A stretch of 5,827 nucleotides of DNA from NCBI GenBank assembly GCA_030636765.1, contig DAOVWI010000139.1, positions 1 to 5,827 on the forward strand, written 5' to 3'. The notes under the pieces are model-generated. The model saw only the letters and a list, made by a program, of their open reading frames with translations, had not been told where the DNA came from and did not search any database. The DNA is from Gemmatimonadales bacterium. Its GTDB lineage: Bacteria > Gemmatimonadota > Gemmatimonadetes > Palauibacterales > Palauibacteraceae. Both the position numbers and the translations under genes were made by a program. Positions 1 through 5,827 of the stretch are shown here, piece after piece; position 1 is the first letter of the stretch, and the number at the start of each line of letters is the position of its first letter.

Positions 1-213
1 GAACCCACCGCACTCGATCAGGCTTTCGGCGAGGCACAGGGCCAAGGACGTGTCGTCCGTCCACTGCCGGGCCTCGAGCTGGAAGGGGCCGCCGCCGACC
101 ATGTCCGTGATCGGCTCGAACGTGCCGGGAGACTTGAACTCGAGGGTTGTGCCGAGGGCATCGCCGGCGGCCAGACCCAAGAGGCAGCCGAGGTAGCGGT
201 CGAGGTCAGCCAT
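1..213 (-). CDS. ADP-ribosylglycohydrolase family protein, N-terminal 71 residues (cut by window edge)
   Basis: Reading down from the ATG at 213-211 gives 71 residues with no stop before the window ends, so the gene continues outside. The protein opens with GCLLGLAAGDALGTTLEF at residues 9-26 and has QWTDDTSLALCLAESL at about residues 50-65. These are the first two conserved blocks of the ADP-ribosylglycohydrolase (DraG/ARH, ADP_ribosyl_GH) family. In that family the T-D-D of the second block helps hold the two catalytic magnesium ions, and it is intact here. Members remove ADP-ribose from proteins, or act on ADP-ribose derivatives, in the cytoplasm. The start overlaps the end of the phosphatase gene by 8 bases (ATGGCTGA), and I see no Shine-Dalgarno of its own, so translation is probably coupled. 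A TTG two codons upstream is a less likely start. Substrate and the C-terminal metal ligands cannot be judged from this fragment. Confidence 0.93.
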   Translation of the reverse strand, partial: MADLDRYLGCLLGLAAGDALGTTLEFKSPGTFEPITDMVGGGPFQLEARQWTDDTSLALCLAESLIECGGF

Positions 214-745
214 CGACAAGCGCCGGATCGCGTTCGGCCCAGCTTCGGACGAAGTGGAACTGCGCCTCCGTCTGCGGCGACGTGCTCCAGCTCGAGTCGG
301 GGCGAGTGGCCCACAATTCGGCCACTCGGCTGAGTGCCTCCTCGCCCGTCATGCCGTGCCGCACGAGCCAGCACCCGACGATCGTGCCCGTGCGTCCGAT
401 CCCGCCCCAGCAGTGGACGTAGACGACTCCGCCGTTTTCGGACTCCCTGTCGATCGTATCCAGAATCTCTGCCGCGTCCGCCGCCGAGTCCGGCACGTTC
501 ATGTCGACGATCGGGAGCGGAACGCGCTTCACCCCGTTCGCGCCGAGACGCTGGAGGAGAGGCTCGTAGGGGTCGAGAGGATCGCGCGGATGCGTCAGAT
601 CCACAAAGCACGTCACACCTGCGTCGAGGAAACGCTGCAGCTTTTCGAGCGCGCGCGCCGTGTTCACGCTGATCGGGTACTCGCCGGCCAGGATGCGGCC
701 TGGGACAACCCAATAGGATTCGGGAATCGGCTTGGGAAAGCTCAT
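206..745 (-). CDS. Dual-specificity/tyrosine phosphatase family protein, 179 aa
   Basis: This predicted cytoplasmic cysteine phosphatase removes phosphate from phosphoproteins or small phosphate esters. The signature HCWGGIGRTG lies at residues 111-120 and fits the CX5R(S/T) loop, with nucleophile Cys112 and phosphate-binding Arg118. Asp81, in PIVDMN, lies about 30 residues upstream where the general acid is expected. A block SPQTEAQ..FV at 156-166 matches the region usually found after the loop in this subgroup. The N-terminal YWVVPGRILAGEYP is also typical of small bacterial members. The ATG at 745-743 is chosen because GGAGG sits 6 bases upstream and because it overlaps the HD gene stop as ATGA. 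The open frame runs further up to 838, but that stretch is inside the HD gene and is arginine-rich shadow. The gene overlaps the ADP-ribosylglycohydrolase start by 8 bases. Family is confident; the substrate is unknown. Confidence 0.94.
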   Translation of the reverse strand: MSFPKPIPESYWVVPGRILAGEYPISVNTARALEKLQRFLDAGVTCFVDLTHPRDPLDPYEPLLQRLGANGVKRVPLPIVDMNVPDSAADAAEILDTIDRESENGGVVYVHCWGGIGRTGTIVGCWLVRHGMTGEEALSRVAELWATRPDSSWSTSPQTEAQFHFVRSWAERDPALVDG

Positions 746-1560
746 TCGTCGCCTCCGGTCTCCGCATCCACCCGGGCGCGGGCGTCGCGCAGCACATCGT
801 CGTACCTGGCCTCGAGCTCCGAGTTTATGCCACGGCACCCGGCCACGACCCTCTCCGTCCAGTCCACGTACTCGCGGCGACGCTCGAGTGACCAGCCTTC
901 GGCCGGCGCGTGGCCCACGTCGAATACGTTGCAGATCTTGTCAGCGATCTTGATCAGTTTTGCGTCAGGCTCCAGGCCGGGCGCGTGCTCCACCTGGAGC
1001 CGCTTCCGCTCGTGCGACGGCAAGCTCTTGTCGTCGGTCACCGCCTCGACGAGCTCCCGCACCCGCGGTCCGAACTCGCGCTCGAGGTCTTCGGGCGTGG
1101 CACAGGTGTCCTCGACCGTATCGTGCAGGAGCGCCGCGGCCAGCACTTCCGGATCCTCGACGCTGACGCTTACGAGCTCGGAAGCCACGGCGATCGGGTG
1201 ATTGATGTAGGGAGACGCGTCCACGCCCTTTCGCCGGCCGTCGCGGTGATGGTCCGCCGCAAAGCGCAGGGCGCGGAAGAGGAGCGATAATCCGGGCCTA
1301 TAGGTCATTCTTTCATCCTCGTCACATTCCCATCCGGGGCGGATCCAGGACACAACGGATTCGTCGAAGAACTCCTGCAGTCGGTCCGCAGGTACGCTTC
1401 CCACGGTTCCCACGAAGAACGTGTACTTCCTTTTCAGCACCGAGTTCTTGAACTGGACTCCCTTAGTAATGCAGCACAGTGGGCCAAGCTTCCAGTGCCT
1501 CCCACGCTCGTCAACGAACCAGTGCATGTAATCGGACAGGTGGGTTGCGGTCTTATCCAT
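742..1560 (-). CDS. MESH1/SpoT-like HD-domain (p)ppGpp hydrolase with N-terminal extension, 272 aa
   Basis: Residues about 86-265 form a RelA/SpoT-type HD hydrolase domain most like the short MESH1 class. Visible ligands are His121 in YINHP, His146-Asp147 and Glu150-Asp151 in LLHDTVED, and Asp207 in IKIADK, so the manganese site looks complete. RRK at 109-111 and VTDDKSLPSHERKRLQVE at 174-191 also match MESH1. Known members hydrolyse (p)ppGpp to GDP/GTP and pyrophosphate; human MESH1 also removes the 2'-phosphate of NADPH. No synthetase or TGS/ACT domain is present. Residues 1-84 match nothing I recognise. The ATG at 1560 is chosen because GGAAG lies 7 bases upstream and the codons of residues 1-84 keep a GC bias at third positions (about 71% by hand count). 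Met85 (1308-1306), with GAGGA 7 bases upstream, would give a 188-aa protein of normal MESH1 size and is a real alternative. It is the first gene of the three-gene group and ends in an ATGA overlap with the phosphatase. Confidence 0.9.
   Translation of the reverse strand: MDKTATHLSDYMHWFVDERGRHWKLGPLCCITKGVQFKNSVLKRKYTFFVGTVGSVPADRLQEFFDESVVSWIRPGWECDEDERMTYRPGLSLLFRALRFAADHHRDGRRKGVDASPYINHPIAVASELVSVSVEDPEVLAAALLHDTVEDTCATPEDLEREFGPRVRELVEAVTDDKSLPSHERKRLQVEHAPGLEPDAKLIKIADKICNVFDVGHAPAEGWSLERRREYVDWTERVVAGCRGINSELEARYDDVLRDARARVDAETGGDE
752..756 (-). promoter_or_regulatory. Ribosome binding site of the phosphatase gene
   Basis: GGAGG on the minus strand lies 6 bases upstream of the ATG at 745. 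It sits inside the last codons of the HD gene and fixes the phosphatase start at 745 rather than further upstream. Together with the ATGA overlap it suggests reinitiation by ribosomes finishing the HD gene. Confidence 0.8.
1316..1320 (-). promoter_or_regulatory. Possible internal ribosome binding site for a short HD protein
   Basis: GAGGA on the minus strand lies 7 bases upstream of the in-frame ATG at 1308-1306 (Met85). A start here would yield only the HD domain (188 aa). Spacing and match are as good as those of the upstream site, so either this is the true start or two forms are made. Such a short motif can also occur by chance inside a coding region. Confidence 0.4.
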
Positions 1561-1567
1561 CGCTCTA

Positions 1568-1572
1568 CTTCC
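1568..1572 (-). promoter_or_regulatory. Ribosome binding site of the full-length HD gene
   Basis: GGAAG on the minus strand lies 7 bases upstream of the ATG at 1560. It supports the long form of the HD protein, with its N-terminal extension. Confidence 0.6.
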
Positions 1573-1642
1573 GTCGGACTGGCAGGCCCTTCCCTGTGCA
1601 AGCGGGATCAGATCTGGGACTTGTGTCGGGGATCGAGCTGAG

Positions 1643-1661
1643 GCGGGCGCGTGGGGCCCGC
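1643..1661 (-). other. GC-rich inverted repeat in the leader of the HD gene
   Basis: GCGGGC at 1643-1648 pairs with GCCCGC at 1656-1661 across a 7-base loop. It lies about 80-100 bases upstream of the HD start on the transcribed strand. No T-run follows in the direction of transcription, so it is not a standard terminator. It could be a leader hairpin or an operator half-site pair, or chance in GC-rich DNA. Confidence 0.35.
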
Positions 1662-1740
1662 ATGACTATTCTATGGGAGCGGCGTGACAGCGGGGCGGTC
1701 CAGGTATGTACCCGGCGTTATGAGCGGTGAGACACCCTCG

Positions 1741-1793
1741 GAAGGCTGTGCGTGAATTCGGGAAGATATCTTCCTGGATCCATCTTAGCCTTC
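1741..1793. promoter_or_regulatory. Nested dyad with three 6-base palindromes at 11-base intervals
   Basis: The core GGAAGATATCTTCC at 1761-1774 is a perfect 14-base palindrome. Outer arms GAAGGCT (1741-1747) and AGCCTTC (1787-1793) are reverse complements and almost share its centre. Two further six-base palindromes, GAATTC (1754-1759) and GGATCC (1776-1781), flank the central GATATC (1765-1770); the three start at 1754, 1765 and 1776, exactly 11 bases apart. Symmetry with about one helical turn of spacing fits a binding site for a dimeric or multimeric regulator. It lies about 200 bases upstream of the HD start. No matching regulator gene is visible in the window. Confidence 0.45.
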
Positions 1794-1824
1794 TGAAGAC
1801 ATGCAAGGGGTCGAGGCTCCAGGC

Positions 1825-1840
1825 GCGAGAACGCGAGAAC
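1825..1840. repeat. Perfect tandem repeat, 2 x 8 bases
   Basis: GCGAGAAC occurs twice back to back at 1825-1832 and 1833-1840. It lies between the PEGA stop and the palindrome cluster. It may be a pair of direct regulator half-sites or simple slippage; two copies are too few to decide. Confidence 0.5.
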
Positions 1841-1885
1841 CGGCTGGATAAAGAGCGGCGGACGATCCCTACCCGAAGGTCTCGC

Positions 1886-2806
1886 TCAAGGACCCTCGGC
1901 CTCCAGAACGATATCCACCCACTGGAAGCTCTGGCCCGGCGTCAGCCGCACGAGCCGCTCCTGCGCGACATATCCCTCGCGCACCACGCGGATGGTGTAT
2001 ACGCGTGCCGCCAGTCGGTGCTCGATCAGGGGGGTGTCTCCGATCTTGACCTCGCCAGCGTAGATCGTAGCCCACCGCGGATTTCGAACGCCGACCGAGA
2101 TCAGAGCATCCGTGATGTCGAACGCCACACTGGATGCCTTGCCCGCGCTTACCCTCACGGTCTGCTCTTCGGCCAGTCCATCCGCGCCTTCCGGGACAAA
2201 GCGGACGGTGTGCGAGCCCGGGCGGAGCCGCAGGCCTGTCACCGGCGCCGCTCCGCGGTCGCGCCCATCCACCAGCACCCGACCGGGCAGGTTAGCGCGC
2301 ACTCCCACGGTGCCGGTCGTGGGGGGCGCTCGCTTCAGCGCCAGGCTGAGCGAGACGTCGGAGGCCAGCTCGACCACAGTGTCGAGCGGCAGGTAGCCGG
2401 CCGCCTCTGCGTGGACCCGGTGCGGGCCAACCTCGAGCACGACGCCCGAGTCGGGGATCGCTGTCAGCGAGTCATCTACCGTAACAGTAGCCGCGGCCGG
2501 TTCCACCGTGATGGCGAGACGAACCGGAGGTGGAGGCGGCGGCGTTTCGGGCGCGGGCTCCACGGCCTCGACCAGATTCTGAAGCGAATCGGTGGCTGCG
2601 TCCGGCAGCGCGCCCTCGGGGACGTTCCCTCCCCCGAACTGGAACCACGCGACGGCCGATGCCCCGGCGATCGCCAGCGTGACGAACACGCCCAGCAACG
2701 GTCCCTTGCCGGGGCCTCTCGTCCTTCTGGGCGCCGTGAACACGGGATCGCCCTGCCCGGGCCTAACCTGTAGCTCCCCTTCGGTGCCGCGCGTAGCGTC
2801 GCTCAT
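1886..2806 (-). CDS. Membrane-anchored PEGA-repeat protein, 306 aa
   Basis: The N-terminal 36 residues are hydrophilic and end in a basic stretch (APRRTRGPGKG). One hydrophobic segment follows at about 37-56, then a linker with PETPPPPPP at 86-94. The rest consists of three beta-rich repeats of PEGA type, at about 95-158, 164-230 and 235-303. Each has the small-strand pattern ending in '(G/R)xHxVxxxxxGY' or similar: GPHRVHAEAAGYLPL, GSHTVRFVPEGADG and RVYTIRVVREGYVA. PEGA repeats are known from surface and periplasmic proteins and from the tails of some kinases; no kinase domain is present here. Basic residues before the segment suggest N-in, with the repeats outside the cytoplasm, and there is no cysteine. 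The ATG at 2806 overlaps the stop of the propeller/TPR gene as ATGA, with AAAGGGA at 2817-2811 as a possible ribosome binding site. It most likely works with that protein in the envelope; the exact role is unknown. Confidence 0.85.
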   Translation of the reverse strand: MSDATRGTEGELQVRPGQGDPVFTAPRRTRGPGKGPLLGVFVTLAIAGASAVAWFQFGGGNVPEGALPDAATDSLQNLVEAVEPAPETPPPPPPVRLAITVEPAAATVTVDDSLTAIPDSGVVLEVGPHRVHAEAAGYLPLDTVVELASDVSLSLALKRAPPTTGTVGVRANLPGRVLVDGRDRGAAPVTGLRLRPGSHTVRFVPEGADGLAEEQTVRVSAGKASSVAFDITDALISVGVRNPRWATIYAGEVKIGDTPLIEHRLAARVYTIRVVREGYVAQERLVRLTPGQSFQWVDIVLEAEGP

Positions 2807-5800
2807 GGCGTCCCTTTATCCTCTGCCCGCATCCCGGCGACGAAGTTCCGGACGCTCGGGCTGAAGTCCTCCTCGGCGGGGACCCAGTCCGGCGAGATCT
2901 CGATTACCTGCTCGAACGCCTCGCGGGCGTCCTCTTCGCGGCCCTCCGCGAGGGCCAGAGCCCCGAGTCTGCCGCGGACCCGGATCTCGTCCGACTGGAG
3001 AAGGAACGGAGTCTCCGCGAGGATCACCTCGTACAGCTCGCGGGCGGCGTCGAAATCGCTCCCCTCGAGCTCGATTGCGCGGTGGATGCGAGGCTTGGCA
3101 GCGAGAGCGCCGAGGCGGAGCTCCCATTCCTCGGCCGAACTTGCGGAAGTCTCTGCGGCGTACGCCTCGAGGTCCCTGAGCACGACGTCCACCTGCTGCT
3201 CGGCGGTCAGGTCCTGGCGTCCGACGATCGAGCCGTCGAGCAGACCGTCCGTGATGTCCGTCGCGAGCTGGAAGATCCCGCGGTCGAGCTGGCGGCGGAG
3301 TCCCGGCCCGTTCGCATCCTGCGACGCCTCAACCAGGGTGGTCATCGCCTGCTCGGGCCTGTCCCTGGCGACCTGTACCGCAGCGAGAGCGAGGGTCAGC
3401 TCGACTTCTTCGAGGCTCGCCTCGTAACCGTGTCGGACCAGCATTTCGGCAGCGACATCCGTATCTCCTGCAGCGTCCAAGTCCAGCGTCAGTCGCTCGA
3501 CCGGACTCAGCGTCTCGGGAGCCATGTCGCCGATCGGGCGGAGCCACTGGACGGCCGTCTCGCCGGCGCCTGCCCGAATGGCTCCGGACACGGCGGCCCG
3601 TGCGATGTCGAGGCGCATCTTGGCCGCCTGCTCCGGATCGAGCGTGGCCTCGAAGGTCGCGAGCTCCGCGCGCGCCCGGTCGTACTCGCCCTGCGCGATG
3701 ATGGACTGGAGGAAGACGGCCCGGAGAGACATCACGTCCTCCCTGCCCGCCTCCTGTGCGAGGGCCAGCTCTTCTCGGAGAAGTGACTCGGCCGTCGAGA
3801 CGTCGTCGCCTGCTGCGAGACCTCGCAGCGCCGGGGTCAGGCGATCGGTGACAGAGGTCGAGTAAGGACCGGCCACGCCACGCTCGCTGACGCCACGAAT
3901 GAATAGCTGTCCGACCTGCGAGCCCCAGACCTGCCTCGGAATCACGACGGAAGGACCGGAAGAGGTCGTTACGAGCTCGGCTTCGTCCCCGTCCTGGCGT
4001 CGGAACACCTCGAAAGACGCAGCGCCGGGAGTGCCCGGGACCCACGCCAGAAGTGCTCCTCCATCCGGACCTGTGTCGAGCGTGAGGCGAAGTCCCCGCG
4101 GCGTCGGCGGCGGACCGAGGCAGCGAAAGCGGACGGTGCGCAGCGTCGATTCCTTGCCTCCGCCCACTAACATGTCGCCGGCCTGTGTCACCGCGAACCC
4201 GGTCACCGGGCTCGTGAGCCACGGGGCCCCGACCTGGCACTGCACGCCGTCGGGGCCGATCTGCGCAGCGGTGCCGGTGGCTTCGTCCAGGAGGAAAGTG
4301 CGTCCCCACGTGTCCGCGCCTACGCCGAGTGCCACGTTGCCCGCGGTGCGGTTGATCGTGACCGGGGCAGAGCCGCTGACGTAGATCCCGTGCTCGTCGA
4401 ACTCCTGGACGCGCGAGCCCTCGAGATCCACCACGAACAGGTGGCCCACGTCGTTGAACGACAGGCTGACGGCCTTCGATATCTCGCCCGCGCCCGCCCC
4501 CTTGCGGCCCACTCGCTGCTGGAAAGCCCCCTCCGAGGATAGGATCTGGATCTCGTCGTCGTCCCGGTCGTACACGGCGATCGCCCCGTCGGTCGCGCGC
4601 CACGCGAGGGCCGCCGGGCGCTTCAGCTCGCCACCTGCCGTCGCCTGCGGAAGCGAGCTCACGACCTCTCCGGTGCGAGACAGAAGCCGCATGCGGCGGT
4701 CCGCCCCGACCAGCACGAAACCGTCTCCGGTGCCGGTGGTGACAATCGATTTCGGCAGCTCGCCGGGGAGCACCACATCGCCGACGCGCTGACCTGACGG
4801 ATTCAGGACGCTGAGGCCGTCCGCGTACCGAACAAGCCAGCGCTCCTCCGCCTCACTGCCATCCGCTCCGGGAGCCACGGCCAGCACCTGGCCCTGAATC
4901 GTGTCGATCACGAACGACGCATGAGAGCGCGGAGCCGACTCCAGGAAGGCCGCCCCGTCGGCCCACTCGACGCGGATTCCCTGGACGAGCAGGTCCTTCT
5001 GGTCCACCACCGTCATGACGCCGCGGGACGCCGAGATCGAGAGCCCCGTGAGCCGCTCGTAGCGTGCGGGACGGCCGGACGGACCGAAGATCTCGCCCCT
5101 CAGCTCGCCTGACGGCTCGAGAATCGCGACCCGGGACTTGTCCTCGAGGACGAGAAACAGGGCTCCGGTCGGATCGACCTGGAGGTCGTACAGCCCCTTA
5201 CCACCCAGCTGGACGAGGTCGAACGTCCAGCGGTGCGTGCCGTCCATGTCGCCCGCGAACACCGTCTTCCGGTCGGCATCGTAGACATACACGCCCCGGG
5301 CTGGATCCACGGCGACCAAGGTGGGCTTCTCGAAGCCCGCGCCCGTGAAGCCCGTGGTCACCCGCTCGAGCTGGCCTTCGGGGGTGAACACATTGATAAC
5401 GCCCCGGCTGCCGTCGGCCGCCCACACCATGTCGTCCACGTCGATGGCGATGTCATCCAGGGAGTCGAACTTGCCCGGATCGTCGCCGCGTCCGCCCCAC
5501 GAGCCGCCGAACTGGCCGTCCTCGAACCAGTAGATCCGCCGGTTCTCGGCGTCGGCCACGTAGATCCGGCCGCGGGAGTCCGCCACCGTCCGCACGGGGC
5601 GCCCGAGGTTCCGCGCCGGGAGCAGCGCGGCGAGGTTGCCCTTCCACACCAGGTTCTCGTCGAACCACAGCACGTCGCCTTTTTTCGTATCCGTGAGGAA
5701 GAGCCGTCCGTCTTCCACCACGACGGCGCGATACGGCTCCCGCACCTCCGCCGCGCGGTCGCCCTTCACGAGCGTCAGAACGCGGGCCGGCGTGAGACGG

Positions 5801-5827
5801 AGCGCGTCCTCTTCCTGTTGAGCTGCA
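2803..5827 (-). CDS. Secreted NHL-like beta-propeller / FN3-like / TPR protein, at least 1007 aa (N-terminus outside the window)
   Basis: The frame stays open to the window edge, so 5' is incomplete. A GTG at 5769-5767 could be taken as a start, but the 19 codons before it read AAQQEEDALRLTPARVLTL. That looks like the end of a signal peptide and the start of a mature exported protein. Numbering from the first full codon, residues about 30-570 are a beta-propeller with NHL-like repeats such as GRIYVADAENRRIYWFEDG, WGGRGDDPGKFDSLDDIAI and LFVVDLEGSRVQEFDEHG. Residues about 573-664 resemble a fibronectin-III fold (PPTPRGLRL, SFEVFRR, PYSTSVTDR). From about 665 the protein is alpha-helical and TPR-like, ending in ARELYEVILAETP, GREEDAREAFEQVIEISPDW and a tail with FSPSVRNF. 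That tail resembles the 'SPKVR' ending often seen in TPR proteins encoded near PEGA proteins. Only two cysteines are seen, 39 residues apart at the end of the propeller. It is translationally coupled to the PEGA gene; a scaffold or binding role is likely and no enzyme motif is visible. Confidence 0.85.
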   Translation of the reverse strand, partial: AAQQEEDALRLTPARVLTLVKGDRAAEVREPYRAVVVEDGRLFLTDTKKGDVLWFDENLVWKGNLAALLPARNLGRPVRTVADSRGRIYVADAENRRIYWFEDGQFGGSWGGRGDDPGKFDSLDDIAIDVDDMVWAADGSRGVINVFTPEGQLERVTTGFTGAGFEKPTLVAVDPARGVYVYDADRKTVFAGDMDGTHRWTFDLVQLGGKGLYDLQVDPTGALFLVLEDKSRVAILEPSGELRGEIFGPSGRPARYERLTGLSISASRGVMTVVDQKDLLVQGIRVEWADGAAFLESAPRSHASFVIDTIQGQVLAVAPGADGSEAEERWLVRYADGLSVLNPSGQRVGDVVLPGELPKSIVTTGTGDGFVLVGADRRMRLLSRTGEVVSSLPQATAGGELKRPAALAWRATDGAIAVYDRDDDEIQILSSEGAFQQRVGRKGAGAGEISKAVSLSFNDVGHLFVVDLEGSRVQEFDEHGIYVSGSAPVTINRTAGNVALGVGADTWGRTFLLDEATGTAAQIGPDGVQCQVGAPWLTSPVTGFAVTQAGDMLVGGGKESTLRTVRFRCLGPPPTPRGLRLTLDTGPDGGALLAWVPGTPGAASFEVFRRQDGDEAELVTTSSGPSVVIPRQVWGSQVGQLFIRGVSERGVAGPYSTSVTDRLTPALRGLAAGDDVSTAESLLREELALAQEAGREDVMSLRAVFLQSIIAQGEYDRARAELATFEATLDPEQAAKMRLDIARAAVSGAIRAGAGETAVQWLRPIGDMAPETLSPVERLTLDLDAAGDTDVAAEMLVRHGYEASLEEVELTLALAAVQVARDRPEQAMTTLVEASQDANGPGLRRQLDRGIFQLATDITDGLLDGSIVGRQDLTAEQQVDVVLRDLEAYAAETSASSAEEWELRLGALAAKPRIHRAIELEGSDFDAARELYEVILAETPFLLQSDEIRVRGRLGALALAEGREEDAREAFEQVIEISPDWVPAEEDFSPSVRNFVAGMRAEDKGTP

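Larger units (their letters stand above)
1561..1885. other. Intergenic region between the two gene groups
   Basis: This 325-base gap separates the stop of the PEGA protein from the start of the HD gene. I see no convincing gene, tRNA or CRISPR array here. The part at 1741-1800 is about 48% GC by hand count, well below the flanking genes. It holds a nested palindrome cluster, a tandem 8-base repeat and a short GC hairpin, listed separately. It should contain the promoter of the hydrolase group, but no good -35/-10 pair stands out: TAGAAT (minus strand, 1673-1668) is a fair -10 without a recognisable -35. I found no hairpin followed by a T-run that would be a clear intrinsic terminator for the upstream group, so read-through between the groups cannot be excluded. 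Confidence 0.75.

Noticed and set aside
254..1201. Plus-strand open frame of 315 codons across the phosphatase and HD genes
   Set aside because: It lies antisense to two genes with clear catalytic motifs and overlapping starts and stops; its product is arginine/serine-rich low-complexity sequence typical of GC-rich antisense frames.
1668..1673. TAGAAT as a -10 promoter element for the hydrolase group (minus strand)
   Set aside because: No acceptable -35 hexamer at 16-18 bases upstream; kept only as a remark in the intergenic entry.
1479..1730. Plus-strand open frame of 83 codons entering the intergenic gap
   Set aside because: Half of it is antisense to the HD gene start, and the product has no recognisable features.
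1871..1880. ACC-TTCG-GGT hairpin just after the PEGA stop as a terminator
   Set aside because: Only a three-base stem with a TTCG loop and no T-run after it; too weak to call.
1727..2773. Plus-strand open frame of 348 codons opposite the PEGA gene
   Set aside because: It is antisense to a protein with a clear membrane segment and repeats; the product is rich in Arg, His and Gln, with no recognisable domain.
3082..3786. Plus-strand open frame of 234 codons
   Set aside because: Antisense to the TPR region of the large protein; no ribosome site or domain supports it.
3329..4603. Minus-strand open frame of 424 codons inside the propeller/TPR gene
   Set aside because: A shifted frame of the large gene; the product is mostly Arg, Gly and Asp, as expected for a shadow in high-GC DNA.

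Overview
The window is a GC-rich bacterial stretch (about 70% GC in the hand-counted part of the HD gene) in which every gene I can support lies on the minus strand. The translated proteins give no direct taxonomic label. High GC, PEGA repeats with a proline-rich linker, and a secreted propeller/TPR protein would suit Gemmatimonadota, Myxococcota or a similar environmental lineage; this is inference only.

Read in the direction of transcription (from 5827 down to 1), there are two tightly packed gene groups separated by one non-coding gap of 325 bases. Group one is an envelope pair. A very large protein, open at its N-terminus at the window edge (5827 to 2803), has a secreted NHL-like beta-propeller, a fibronectin-III-like domain and a TPR-type helical tail. 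It overlaps by ATGA with a single-pass membrane protein carrying three PEGA-type repeats (2806 to 1886). The gap (1885 to 1561) has no convincing gene, lower GC, a nested palindrome cluster with an 11-base period, a tandem 8-base repeat and a GC hairpin. It is the natural place for the end of the first transcript and the promoter of the second.

Group two is a compact cassette of three hydrolases. First comes a MESH1/SpoT-like HD (p)ppGpp hydrolase with an unrecognised N-terminal extension (1560 to 742). It overlaps by ATGA with a dual-specificity/tyrosine phosphatase with the HCWGGIGRTG active-site loop (745 to 206). That gene overlaps by 8 bases with the start of an ADP-ribosylglycohydrolase (213 to 1, cut by the window edge). 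All visible catalytic residues are intact.

The overlaps imply co-translation within each group. The second group is the most interesting content. Three enzymes that remove phosphates, pyrophosphates or ADP-ribose are made together, with no matching synthetase or transferase in view, which suggests an 'eraser' or clearance module for ADP-ribose- or alarmone-type molecules. The first group looks like a structural or scaffold pair of the cell envelope.
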